A stretch of DNA of 46,947 nt from Actinomycetota bacterium. Its GTDB lineage: Bacteria > Actinomycetota > Thermoleophilia > Gaiellales > Gaiellaceae. A program made the translations under genes and the position numbers. Of this stretch, positions 23,783 through 32,037 are shown one piece after another. How positions within the stretch are numbered: the stretch's first letter is position 1; every line of letters starts with the position of its first letter. The notes below the pieces were generated by a model that did not search any database, had not been told where the DNA came from, and saw only the letters and a program-made list of their open reading frames with translations. The stretch spans positions 3,672 to 50,618 of the forward strand of contig VAXH01000106.1 of NCBI GenBank assembly GCA_005883955.1. The letters run 5' to 3'.

Positions 23783-24814
23783 ATGAGCGCCACCCTGCTC
23801 CCAGCCAAGGGCTCGCCGCCAGCGGCGGACGCGACCGAACTCGCGGTCCGTCCCTCAGTTTGCGAGGTCATTCACGATCAGGGCAGCGGGGTCGTCACCT
23901 TCGACCGCGAGACGGTCGAGAGCCTGCTTGCAAGCGGCCGCTTCTTCTGGCTCGACCTTGGCTACCCGACGAGAGGCGACTTCGACATCCTGCGCGAGGT
24001 CTTCAAGTTCCATCCGCTTGCGCTCGAAGACCCGGAGCAGTTCAACCAGCAAGCGAAAATCGACGGCTATGACGACTTCGTCTTTATCGTCATCTACGGC
24101 GCCGGCCCCGACGACGACCGGCTGGTCGAGGTGCATTGCTTCTACTCCGAACGGTTCCTTATCACCGTTCATCGCGACGACTGTCCGGCCTTTGCAGAGA
24201 TCGGCCGGCGCTACCGGAAGCGCGAGCGAGCGATCGACCACCCATCGCTCCTGCTGTACCGCGTTTGTCGGTGGCCTCGTCGACAGCTTCTTCCCGAGCC
24301 TCGCCGAGTTAGACGACCGCATCGACGAACTCGAGGACGCGATCTTCCTGAAGGCCGACGAGAACCAGCTCCAAGAGATCTTCCAGATGAAGCGACTCCT
24401 CGTCGGGATGCGGAAGACCGTGACGCCACAGCGCGACGCCTTCGCGAGCCTGATGGGCGGCGTCGCCGAACTGCCCGGACTCGCCGAGGAGGACGAGCAC
24501 TACTTCCGCGACGTCTATGACCATCTGATCCGGATCAGCGACCTGTCGACAGCTACCGCGACCTCCTCACGGGCGCAATGGACGTCTATCTCTCAACCGT
24601 CTCGAATCGAATCAACGCGGTGATGAAGCAACTGACGATCATCGCCACCATCTTTCTGCCGCTGACGTTCATCACCGGTTTCTTCGGCCAGAACTTCGAC
24701 TGGATGGTTTCCCACGTCCACAGCTGGCCCATGTTCCTCGTTCTCGGCGTCGGCACCGAGATCGCCGCCCTCCTCGCGCTCCTCGCATTCTTCAGACGCC
24801 GCGGCTGGTTCTAA
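23783..24814 (+). pseudogene. corA: CorA-family Mg2+/Co2+ transporter with two compensating frameshifts
   Basis: The frame from ATG 23783 encodes the cytoplasmic domain (FFWLDLGYPTRGDFDILREV, FHPLALEDPEQFNQQ). Near 24262 an extra T appears (GTTTGTC where GTTGTC would keep LYRVVGGLVDSFF); the middle part (LAELDDRIDELEDAIFL, EIFQMKRLLVGMRKTV) lies in another frame. Near 24545 one G seems missing (CTGTCGAC for CTGGTCGAC), restoring the original frame for the two membrane helices and the GQNF motif (here FFGQNFDWMV, with TGF before it), to the stop at 24814. Otherwise the protein is complete, about 343 residues. Single-base errors in the sequence are a likely cause. Confidence 0.8.
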
Positions 24815-24869
24815 GACCGGGCAACATCGAGGAGATGCACGTTCGCTCGAGCCAGCGAAGGCGTAGAAG

Positions 24870-26243
24870 GTGAGCCAGCTCCTCCTCCTGGCGAGCACCG
24901 CCCCGACCGAGATCAACCAGGATTACCTGCTGCAGGCGCGGCAGATGCAGGCGCTCTCCTTCGCGGTGCACATCCCGCTCGTCTGCTTCGGGATCGCCTT
25001 CCCGACACTGGTGTTGTTCGTCGAGTGGCTCTACCTGCGCACCGGCGATGAGCTCTACCGGGCGCTGGCGAAGCGCTGGACGAAGGTGATGGCGGCGCTG
25101 TTTGCGGCCGGTGTCGTCACGGGCACGATCCTCAGTTTCGAGATGGGCCTGCTGTGGCCCAGTTTCACCGCCAGCTTCGGCAGCGTCTTCGGTCTCGGAT
25201 TTGCGATCGAAGGCTTCTCCTTCTTCATGGAAGCGATCTTCATCGGCATCTACATCTACGGCTGGAGCCGGCTCTCCCCGCGAGCGCACTTCGCCAGTGG
25301 CATCCCGGTCGCGGTTGCCGGCATCACCGGGTCGCTGACGGTGATCTCGGTCAATGGCTGGATGAACCATCCGACCGGCTTCCAGCTACGGGGTGGCAAA
25401 GCCGTCGACGTGCATCCGCTGCAGGCGCTCTTTGGGAACAGCTACTTCTGGCACGAGTTCGTGCACATGTATCTCGCCGGTTACATTGTCACCGGCTTCC
25501 TGGTCGCCGCCGCCTACGCGGTCGGTCGCCTGCGCGGGCGCTGGGGTCGCTACGAGCGCACCGCGCTCGCGATCCCGCTCACCGTCGCGGCGCTCTGCTC
25601 CCCGGTGCAGGTGCTCGTCGGCGACTGGAACGGGCGCGAGGTGGCGCGGGCACAGCCGACCAAGCTCGCTGCCTTCGAGGGGCTCGGCGAGACGAGACGG
25701 GGCGCGCCCGTGCACCTGCTCGGCTGGTACAAGCACGGGCGGGTCGAGTACGGGATCCCGATCCCGCGGCTGCTTTCGTTGCTCGCTTACCACGACCCGA
25801 ACGCGAGCGTCGCCGGCCTCGACGCCGTCCCTCCGAACGAGCGCCCGCCCGTCAACGTCGTGCGCCTCGCCTTTCAGACGATGGTCGGGATCGGAACCCT
25901 GCTCGCCCTGCTCGGCTTCGCCTACCTCGCCGTCCGCTGGCGACGCAGGCGGCTGCCGGGGTCGCCCTGGTTCTACCGTGCGCTGGTCGTGGCGGGGCCG
26001 CTCTCGGTCGTCGCGCTGATCTGCGGCTGGGTGACGACCGAGGTCGGCCGTCAGCCCTGGGTCGTCTACCGGGTGATGCGCACCTCCGAAGCCGTCACCG
26101 GAGCTGGTGGCATCCCCGTCGGCTACGCGACGCTCGCGGTCGTCTACCTCGGGCTCGCGCTCGCGGTCGCCTGGATCCTCCGCCGGCTCGCCCGCGCTCC
26201 GCTCGATCCGGTGAACGCTCCGCCCACGGCCAAGGGAGCCTGA
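24870..26243 (+). CDS. cydA: Cytochrome bd-type terminal oxidase, subunit I
   Basis: A 457-residue CydA protein, nine hydrophobic helices, reducing O2 with quinol electrons at the cell membrane. Probable haem ligands are His in SFAVHIPLVCFG, His in WHEFVHMYLAG, and Met in VYRVMRTSEAVT; the GRQPWVVYRV motif is present. The quinol-binding Q loop (about residues 240-300) is short, as in the CIO/non-L-loop group. The GTG at 24870 is preceded by a modest purine stretch. cydB starts one base after the stop. Bd oxidases work at low oxygen, in line with other genes around it. The cydCD haem-assembly transporter is not seen here. Confidence 0.93.
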   Translation: MSQLLLLASTAPTEINQDYLLQARQMQALSFAVHIPLVCFGIAFPTLVLFVEWLYLRTGDELYRALAKRWTKVMAALFAAGVVTGTILSFEMGLLWPSFTASFGSVFGLGFAIEGFSFFMEAIFIGIYIYGWSRLSPRAHFASGIPVAVAGITGSLTVISVNGWMNHPTGFQLRGGKAVDVHPLQALFGNSYFWHEFVHMYLAGYIVTGFLVAAAYAVGRLRGRWGRYERTALAIPLTVAALCSPVQVLVGDWNGREVARAQPTKLAAFEGLGETRRGAPVHLLGWYKHGRVEYGIPIPRLLSLLAYHDPNASVAGLDAVPPNERPPVNVVRLAFQTMVGIGTLLALLGFAYLAVRWRRRRLPGSPWFYRALVVAGPLSVVALICGWVTTEVGRQPWVVYRVMRTSEAVTGAGGIPVGYATLAVVYLGLALAVAWILRRLARAPLDPVNAPPTAKGA

Positions 26244-26244
26244 C

Positions 26245-27507
26245 ATGCATCTCTATGAGCTCCCGCTCCTGTTCGCGCTCGTCGGGCTCGCCTTTTACAC
26301 GGTGCTCGCGGGCGCCGACTTCGGCGCCGGCTGGTGGCAGCTGACGGCGGGCAAGGGCCCGGACGCCGCCTCGATCCGCGACCACGCCCACCACGCGATG
26401 GGCCCTGTCTGGGAAGCGAACCATGTCTGGCTCATCTTCGTGCTCACCGTCGTCTGGACCGCCTACCCCAGCGCGTTCGGCTCGATCGCCTCGACGCTTA
26501 CGATCCCGCTCTTCATCGCCGCGGTCGGGATCATCTTCCGCGGCACCGCCTACGCGCTCCGCGCGGGCGCCTCCACCGTACGCGAGCTGCGCGCGATCGA
26601 CACCGTTTTTGCGCTCTCCTCGATCCTGACCCCGTTCGCCCTGGGCACCGCCGTCGGCGGCGTCGCTTCCCGCCGCGTTCCGGTCGGGAACGCCGCCGGC
26701 GACCAATTCTCTAGCTGGCTCAACCCCACCTCGCTCCTGATCGGCGTCCTCGCCGTCGCGACCGCCGCCTACCTGGCGGCCGTGTTCCTCTGCGCCGACG
26801 CCGCCCGGCTCGGCGAAACGACGCTCGAGCGGAAGTTCCGAACGCGCGCGCTCGCGGCCGGTCTCGTCAGTGGGGCGATCGCGCTCGCCGGCGTGGCCGT
26901 GCTGCATTCCGACGCGCACCCGCTCTACCACCGTCTCGTCGAGGGCAAGGGGCTGATCGGCCTGCTCGCCTCGATCGTCGCCGGCAGCGCCACGCTCGCG
27001 CTTGTCTGGCGCAAGCGCTACGAAGCCTCCCGCTACACCGCCGCGCTCGCCGTCGCCGCGATCATCGCCGGCTGGGCGCTCGCACAATCGCCGCTCTTCC
27101 TCGAGGGACTGACGGTCCGGGAAGCGGCCGCAGGCCGGGACACACTCATCGCCGTGACCGTCGCCGTGCTCGCGGGAGCAGCAATCCTTTTCCCCTCGCT
27201 CGCGCTGCTCTTCCGACTCGTGCTCGGTGGAGAGCTCGGCCGCGGCGAAGGCGCCGCCGGCCAACCGACTCAGGCTCGCTCCCTCATCGCGGCCCTTGCA
27301 CCTGGGTTGCTGCCGAGGCTCGCCATCGCCTGCCTGGTCGCCGGGATCGGCTTCACCACAATCGCCAACGCAGCCTGGGCACACACAATCGGCGTGTTCT
27401 CTCTCTTCGCCTTCATCGTCGTCGCATTTCCCGCCGCCCTCCCACCCGACCTACTGCCAACCCCCTCAAAGACCCCCAATGCAGAGAAAGCAGACCCCGT
27501 TGAATGA
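26245..27507 (+). CDS. cydB: Cytochrome bd-type terminal oxidase, subunit II
   Basis: A 420-residue CydB protein: LLFALVGLAFYTVLAGADFGAGWW at the N-terminus, MGPVWEANHVWLIFVLTVVW in the second helix region, and FALGTAVGGVASRRVPVG. It forms the scaffold subunit of the bd oxidase with CydA. It is longer than the usual 330-380 residues because of a C-terminal region with two further hydrophobic stretches (ALAPGLLPRLAIACLVAGIG, HTIGVFSLFAFIVVAFPAAL). The ATG at 26245 comes one base after cydA, with AAGGGAG upstream inside cydA. Confidence 0.9.
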   Translation: MHLYELPLLFALVGLAFYTVLAGADFGAGWWQLTAGKGPDAASIRDHAHHAMGPVWEANHVWLIFVLTVVWTAYPSAFGSIASTLTIPLFIAAVGIIFRGTAYALRAGASTVRELRAIDTVFALSSILTPFALGTAVGGVASRRVPVGNAAGDQFSSWLNPTSLLIGVLAVATAAYLAAVFLCADAARLGETTLERKFRTRALAAGLVSGAIALAGVAVLHSDAHPLYHRLVEGKGLIGLLASIVAGSATLALVWRKRYEASRYTAALAVAAIIAGWALAQSPLFLEGLTVREAAAGRDTLIAVTVAVLAGAAILFPSLALLFRLVLGGELGRGEGAAGQPTQARSLIAALAPGLLPRLAIACLVAGIGFTTIANAAWAHTIGVFSLFAFIVVAFPAALPPDLLPTPSKTPNAEKADPVE

Positions 27508-27577
27508 GTCCCGTTACCAAAGTGCCCGGGCGAGTTTCAGGCAGGCTGGCTGCAGCCCAATGAACTAGGGGTCTCCT

Positions 27578-27597
27578 CGCGCGCGCGCGCGCGCGCG
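27578..27597. repeat. (CG)10 dinucleotide tract
   Basis: Twenty bases of perfect alternating CG lie in the short gap between cydB and the convergent ahpD-like gene. Such tracts can adopt Z-DNA and are prone to slippage. Confidence 0.9.
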
Positions 27598-27608
27598 AAC
27601 AACTAGCG

Positions 27609-28094
27609 TCAGCTGCTCGCCGCCTGCATCAGGGGTCTTTGGTAAGGGGATTCCATTCGGGTCGCGATCGCGATCCGGTTCCAGGCATTCATGGCGGTGA
27701 TCGCCCAGAGCAGCTGGCCGAGCTCCTCGTCGCTGAACTGCGCTGCTGCTTCGTCCCAGACGGCGCGCGGAACGTGCTCGTCGCTGATCAGCGTGATCGC
27801 GTCGGTGAGCGCGAGGGCAGCCCGTTCGCGGTCGCTGAAGAGGGGCGAGTCGCGCCAGGCGGCGAGGGCGTATAGGCGTTGCTCACTTTCGCCGGCTCGA
27901 CGCGCCTCCTTGGTGTGCGTGTCGATGCAGTAGGCGCAGCCGTTGACGATCGAGGCGCGCAGGTTGACGAGTTCCCGCAGAGTCGAGTCGAGCTCGACGG
28001 ACTTGCTAAGTGCTACGAGGGCTCGGTGCGGCGCCGGAGCGGCCGTCGCGATCCGCATCCGAGGTCGTTCGAATGGGTGGGTTATCTGGTTCAC
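27609..28094 (-). CDS. AhpD-like / carboxymuconolactone decarboxylase family protein
   Basis: A 161-residue helical protein with the redox-active C-x2-C and proton-relay His of AhpD-type peroxidases: IVNGCAYCIDTHTKEARRAG. The rest (LAAWRDSPLFSDRERAALAL, ELGQLLWAITAMNAWNRIAI) matches the single-domain CMD family. It probably reduces peroxides or acts as a thiol-disulfide partner. The GTG at 28094 is chosen for AAAAGGAGA six bases upstream and because it yields the usual short lead NQITHPFERPRMRIA; the frame is open further to 28241. Confidence 0.87.
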   Translation of the reverse strand: MNQITHPFERPRMRIATAAPAPHRALVALSKSVELDSTLRELVNLRASIVNGCAYCIDTHTKEARRAGESEQRLYALAAWRDSPLFSDRERAALALTDAITLISDEHVPRAVWDEAAAQFSDEELGQLLWAITAMNAWNRIAIATRMESPYQRPLMQAASS

Positions 28095-28413
28095 GGCTCT
28101 CCTTTTGGACGGCTCTTCGGTCCAGGACGCGCCCGGGCAAACCGCCGCGGTGAGTCGCAGCCGATCGCGTGGCTTGGCGTGCAAGCCCACGTCCGGCGAG
28201 TGCTTGCGGACTTGGCGCGCGTCTGCATCGGTGCTGGTCATGGCGGTTGCGTTCAGCCTGTCCGACGGAAGAGCGTATGCCTATGGGCTCAGGGCACCAC
28301 TTCTCGCGCGTGTCTCATGCAGCGGGGCCGGTTGCCGCGACACGGGGGGCGCGCCCGTTCGGTCTGCGGCTGGTTCAGGAGGCGAGGGCCCGTGGAGGCG
28401 AGTAGCCGTCGAA

Positions 28414-28461
28414 ATGGGGCCGCTTCCCGATAGCCCGGCCCCGTGCGCTCGGCGACGCTGG
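28414..28461 (+). promoter_or_regulatory. usp promoter element, copy C
   Basis: ATGGGGCCGCTTCCCGATAG at 28414-28433 and CGGCGACGCTGG at 28450-28461, the same 36-nt offset as copy B. The following ATG at 28484 is 70 bp from the first base. Here GGGGCC also has a distal GGCCCC-like partner. Confidence 0.7.
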
Positions 28462-28483
28462 CGGTAACAGAAAGGAGCGCGAG

Positions 28484-28549
28484 ATGAAGGGATCGATCGT
28501 TTGTGCCGGCAAGGGTTTGCGTGTCTGCGGCGGGGCCTCCGACCGATGA
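28484..28549 (+). pseudogene. 21-codon remnant of a universal stress protein gene
   Basis: ATG 28484, with AAAGGAG upstream, reads MKGSIVCAGKGLRVCGG and stops at 28549. MKGSIVC is the usual usp start (compare MGGSIVC at 22671), after which the gene is lost. The promoter copy and ribosome binding site are intact. The stop overlaps the start of the next gene (ATGA), so it could still drive coupled translation of 28546 and 28773. Confidence 0.6.
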
Positions 28550-28776
28550 ATCCCGACGTCTTCATCACGATCGTCTTCTCGTCCTTCGTCTTCTTGGTAG
28601 GCGTCGCAGGAGCGCTCTTCGTGACGGTGACGGTGGTGCGCGGTCGTCGCCGCGCCGATGCGATTCTCAGTCCTCCCCCCGACGGGGCGGATGCGCGTTC
28701 TCCGCAACCGGTGGTTGCGCCCTCGCGGGCGCTTCACTCGGAGCGCCCAGCGGTCGGGCGGGTGTGGCGGTCATGA
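28546..28776 (+). CDS. Small single-pass membrane protein
   Basis: A 76-residue protein with one N-terminal membrane helix (VFITIVFSSFVFLVGVAGAL) and a polar, Arg/Pro-rich tail. I know no family. The ATG overlaps the stop of the usp remnant and its own stop overlaps the start of 28773 (ATGA), so three frames are chained. It is probably an accessory subunit of the following Usp-like membrane protein. Confidence 0.6.
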   Translation: MNPDVFITIVFSSFVFLVGVAGALFVTVTVVRGRRRADAILSPPPDGADARSPQPVVAPSRALHSERPAVGRVWRS

Positions 28777-29459
28777 CGGCTCGCGTTCGCCGCTGGAGCG
28801 CCAAGACGACCATCGCCGCGACCTACGCCTCGACCGGCGGCGTTTTGCTCGCGCTCACGCTCCTCGTCGCCTTCCTGCTCGAGCCGCCGCTACTTGGCTG
28901 GGTCGGCTTCCCGGTCGTGTGCGCGATCGTCTTGAGCTTGGCGACGGTCGCGACGATCGCGTTTCCGCGCATAGGCATCAACCCGCAGCGCCCGGCCGTT
29001 GCGCTCGACCATCAATCGCGGCTTCTTGTCGTTGCCGACGAGCATTGCGGTTCACCAGCGCTCTGGCAGGAGATCTACGGGCGTCTCGCCGGCGCGGTCG
29101 CGGTCCATCTCGTGGTACCGGTGCGCGTCTCGCACGTGCACTACTTGACGAATGACGAGCTCGAAGAATCCCGCGATGCCGAGGATCGGGCACGGCTCGC
29201 GATCGAATTGCTGCGCGAACGCGGCGTCGCCGTCACCGGAGGAGTCGGCAGCGACGACCCGCTCGCGTCGATGACCGATGCGCTCGCATCGTTCCCCGCC
29301 ACCCGCGTGCTGCTCGCGACCTCGAGCCAGGAAGACTCGTACTGGATGGAGCAGGGGCTCGTGGCCAAGGCCCGGACGTTGACGCCGCTCCATGTCGACC
29401 ACGTCGTCGTCCCTCCGACACCAACCACAGCCCGCGGTCGGAGGCTCGCTCGACAATGA
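28773..29459 (+). CDS. Membrane-anchored protein with Usp-like domain
   Basis: A 228-residue protein. Two N-terminal membrane helices (AATYASTGGVLLALTLLVAF, GFPVVCAIVLSLATVATIAF) precede a soluble alpha-beta domain: RLLVVADEHCGSPALWQEI, VHLVVPVRVSH, ARLAIELLRERGVAVTGGVG, and ATRVLLATSSQEDSYWMEQG. The Rossmann-like order and strand spacing resemble Usp domains, but the glycine-rich ATP loop is not evident. Overlapping start with 28546. A stress role is inferred from position behind a usp promoter. Confidence 0.7.
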   Translation: MTARVRRWSAKTTIAATYASTGGVLLALTLLVAFLLEPPLLGWVGFPVVCAIVLSLATVATIAFPRIGINPQRPAVALDHQSRLLVVADEHCGSPALWQEIYGRLAGAVAVHLVVPVRVSHVHYLTNDELEESRDAEDRARLAIELLRERGVAVTGGVGSDDPLASMTDALASFPATRVLLATSSQEDSYWMEQGLVAKARTLTPLHVDHVVVPPTPTTARGRRLARQ

Positions 29460-29807
29460 CGCGCGTCTCGGCAAAGCCCCGCAAGCAAGCCGCGGCGCCG
29501 TCGCGCGCAGGGCCAGCATCGCGCTCGGCAGAGCGGTTGCCGGTCCGAGAATGGCGTGCACCGCTTGCCGCTCGACCCTGCTCCGGCTGTTGCTTCATTC
29601 GAGGGCCCTTGACCTCCGGCCGTTTTGCGTAGTTGCACGCCGTCTTCGCGGTCAGTCTGAGCGGGGTCTGAATCGGCTTGGAACCGACACCTGGGCGATT
29701 TCGTGCCGTTTCGCGCGTTTCGGGTCTCGCTACCAAAAAGTATGTGTAGTCGGCCCCGATCTAGCGTCTAACTGGACAACACAACTGGGGGATTGGCAGC
29801 GTTTTAC
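29460..29807. other. Gene-free stretch
   Basis: No supported gene. The reading frames here have no recognisable domain. This begins the gene-poor region with tRNA remnants. Confidence 0.4.
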
Positions 29808-29867
29808 GGGAGCGACGGGACTCGAACCCGCGACCTCCGGCGTGACAGGCGGGCGTTCCGGTCACCC
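29808..29867 (-). pseudogene. tRNA-Asp-like remnant (3' half)
   Basis: On the minus strand: an anticodon loop CTGTCAC (anticodon GTC), an intact T arm GCGGG-TTCGAGT-CCCG(T), and the 3' acceptor strand CGCTCCC. A matching GGGAGCG 5' acceptor strand and a normal D arm are not found, and the anticodon stem has a C-C mismatch. It therefore looks degenerate. Confidence 0.5.
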
Positions 29868-29970
29868 GCTCGGGTCCGCAATGGTGGGCGTTGTCCTACT
29901 GCAGAACGGGCTGCAGAGTGTTGGGGAAGGTGTTGGGGAAGCCGCTAGTCAAGCCGAATTCCGGTCCAGA

Positions 29971-30022
29971 CAGGGCCGAGATCGCACCGAGGAGGTCGCC
30001 GGTTCGAGTCCGGCTAGCTCCA
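29971..30022 (+). pseudogene. tRNA-Ala-like remnant (3' half)
   Basis: T arm GCCGG-TTCGAGT-CCGGC is followed by acceptor strand TAGCTCC and discriminator A, the pattern of tRNA-Ala. TCGCAC upstream suggests a CGC anticodon, but the stem does not pair and no 5' half (GGGGCTA-type) is present. Confidence 0.45.
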
Positions 30023-30095
30023 TCACAGGAATTCCCTCCTCGCTCGCCATTTTGCGAGAGACGCAGGCGGGCAGCGACCTTGCCGTGTCTATCAA

Positions 30096-30166
30096 GGCTC
30101 TACCAAAAGCTCCGAGACACGGACGCATAATCCGTTGGTCCCTGGTTCGCATCCCAGGGGGAGCCC
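30096..30166 (+). pseudogene. tRNA-Met-like sequence, D arm deleted
   Basis: GGCTCT and GGGAGCC form most of an acceptor stem. CGGA-CGCATAA-TCCG gives an anticodon stem-loop with CAT, but U33 is replaced by G. The T loop has one extra base, and the D arm is reduced to AGCTC-CGAG. It is probably not functional as read. Confidence 0.5.
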
Positions 30167-30168
30167 AT

Positions 30169-30717
30169 TCGCGCGGCCGAGGCGGTCTCGAAAGCCTAGA
30201 AGGCCCGTGGCACGACGCGTCCTAGAGGGTATTCCCCCGAAACGAGCCGAGTGACCCCAAGAGCGCGCGCCCTCTCCCGCGACGTCTGTGCCCTGCCGTC
30301 AGTCTGAAGCCCCTCGGCTCTCCAAACAAGATACACCTGTCACTTGCAAAGGTTCAATCCCTCTTGTGCATCGGCTCGCGTCGCCAGCCGACCCCCAAAA
30401 CGTTTGGGCAACGTCAGACCTCCGGGGGAAGCGGCCGACCTGAGCACCCATGAAGATTCTCTGTAAGCCGGGGCCGGGCGTTTGGCCCCTGCGGCTGGCC
30501 AAACGCCGGCGGCGGGGGAGAGGATGGCCGCAGCCCCGGCTTTAACTCATTGTTGGCAGGGTTACAAGACAGAATCAAGGTGAGCCCGCCCTTCAGACGG
30601 CGAGACCGTCCACTTGCTAGGCCCGCAGCTCAATCTACGGCCCGACCTTATGACCTCCGAGGCCACGAAGCCAACGAGTGCGACGAGCGTTCCTCTCATC
30701 TCGGGTCGAGTATCAAC
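30169..30717. other. Gene-free stretch with one hairpin
   Basis: No supported gene in about 550 bp. A strong inverted repeat GGCGTTTGGCC (30477-30487) / GGCCAAACGCC (30497-30507) with a 9-nt loop is present. It may be a terminator of a lost gene. Confidence 0.4.
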
Positions 30718-30927
30718 TCACGGCCTGGCCTCTCGCGTGAGCCGGCGCCGCAGCCAGGCGAGGCAGGCGACAATCGCGAGGTTGACGACGATCCCGCCTG
30801 CCTTCAGCAGGCTCGGTCTGCTGACGAGCTCGTAGAGCTCGAGCGGGAGTAGCAGCGAGGTCGCGATCACGGTCAGGTATTCGGCCCAGAGCTGGTCAAC
30901 CCAGAGGCCGACTCCTTCGGCGAGCTA
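30718..30927 (-). pseudogene. C-terminal stub of a DUF2127 membrane protein
   Basis: The minus-strand frame ending in TGA at 30718-30720 encodes LAEGVGLWVDQLWAEYLTVI, then PLELYELVSRPSLLKAGGIV and VNLAIVACLAWRL, typical of the last two helices of DUF2127 proteins. A TAG stands directly before LAEGVG, and no N-terminal half is found upstream. Only about 69 residues remain. Confidence 0.65.
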
Positions 30928-31019
30928 GGTCATGAAGACTTCGCCCCGGCTTGGCTTTTTAGCGAGACGTTCGTGAGCCACGCCCGCGCAGGTCGGGGGT
31001 TACAGGTGCACGACCAAGA

Positions 31020-31697
31020 ATGATCAGCCGTCAACCGCGGCGTTTGGTGCCTCCGCCGCGGCTGCGTCGCCTAAGCCAGCTTTACGCGGGCCTCGCGCTC
31101 TACGGCTTCAGTGACGCGCTCATGCTGCTCGCGGGACTCGGGGTCGATCCGTGGGATGTGTTCCACCAGGGCCTCTCGCGCCGGTTCGGGCTTGGGGTCG
31201 GCACCTGGGCGATCATCGTCGGCGCGGTAGTGCTCGCTCTCTGGGTTCCGCTGCGCCAGCGGCCCGGCTTCGGCACGCTCAGCAACGTCGTCGTGATCGG
31301 GGCCGTGATCGACCTTTGCCTGGCGACGATGCCGGCTCCGCACGGGCTCACACTTCGAACTGTCTGCTTGCTCGCTGGGGTCGGGCTGAACGGGGTCGCA
31401 ACGGGTGCGTACATCGGGGCGGGGCTCGGTCCCGGGCCGCGCGACGGGCTGATGACAGGGCTGGCGGCGCGTGGCCATTCAATCCGCGTGGTGCGAACAG
31501 TGCTCGAGGTCGCCGTCCTCGCCGGCGGCTGGTTGCTCGGCGGAACTGTTGGCATCGGCACCGTCGTTTACGCGCTGGCGATCGGGCCGCTCGCGCACAT
31601 CTTCATCCCGCTCTTGCGCATCGACGAGCCTGTCGGCAAAGAAAAAGGCCCGCTCAGCTGGCGCTTTTCGTTGCGGAGCAATGAGTGTGGAAGCTAG
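31020..31697 (+). CDS. YczE/YitT-type integral membrane protein
   Basis: A 225-residue protein with about five membrane segments: LYAGLALYGFSDALMLLAGL, GVGTWAIIVGAVVLALWVPL, FGTLSNVVVIGAVIDLCLAT, VCLLAGVGLNGVATGAYIGA, and VLEVAVLAGGWLLGGTVGIG. The G-x-DPWDVFHQGL and GPGPRDGLMTGLA motifs fit the YczE-like group. Its transport substrate is unknown. ATG at 31020; no strong Shine-Dalgarno. It is a single gene. Confidence 0.82.
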   Translation: MISRQPRRLVPPPRLRRLSQLYAGLALYGFSDALMLLAGLGVDPWDVFHQGLSRRFGLGVGTWAIIVGAVVLALWVPLRQRPGFGTLSNVVVIGAVIDLCLATMPAPHGLTLRTVCLLAGVGLNGVATGAYIGAGLGPGPRDGLMTGLAARGHSIRVVRTVLEVAVLAGGWLLGGTVGIGTVVYALAIGPLAHIFIPLLRIDEPVGKEKGPLSWRFSLRSNECGS

Positions 31698-32037
31698 GCG
31701 CGGCGCTCGCCGGCGACATGTAGAACATCTGAGTCGGCGCTCCTTGTCTGCCTTGTAACGCAGATAACAGTTGGCAGCAGAGATCCCTCGCAAGGGGGAC
31801 AACACCTCGCGAACGCATGCCGATAAGTGGGGCGAGGGAGCGAGAAGGACGTCAGGGAGGCTCGCCAAGTCACCCTTGCCGCTTCCACTTAGGGGAGGGC
31901 GGTTTCCGTCGCAGGGCCGCCCTTCCACTTTCTCGTCTGGGAACCCAATGCGCCGCCGAGGATGGAGAGCGTGGCTCCAGCAACCGTCGAGGGCAACCGC
32001 CTTAACCGCCGCGGGAGCTGCAGCGGCTAGCTCTCGT
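31698..32037. other. Gene-free convergent gap
   Basis: About 340 bp between the ends of the YczE-like and XRE-TPR genes. I see no gene and no clear terminator. Confidence 0.4.

Noticed and set aside
26095-27384. 429-codon open frame on the minus strand
   Set aside because: It lies fully opposite cydB, has Arg/Glu/Gly-rich low-complexity content and no domain; a typical shadow of a high-GC gene.
29808-30022. Possible tmRNA ending in the Ala-like acceptor
   Set aside because: The 3' end fits, but no GGGGCTG-type 5' end, tag-peptide frame or pseudoknot region could be found; the AGGAGGTC variable region is that of an ordinary tRNA-Ala.
29392-30225. 277-codon plus-strand frame
   Set aside because: It runs through the tRNA-like remnants and shows no domain or ribosome site.
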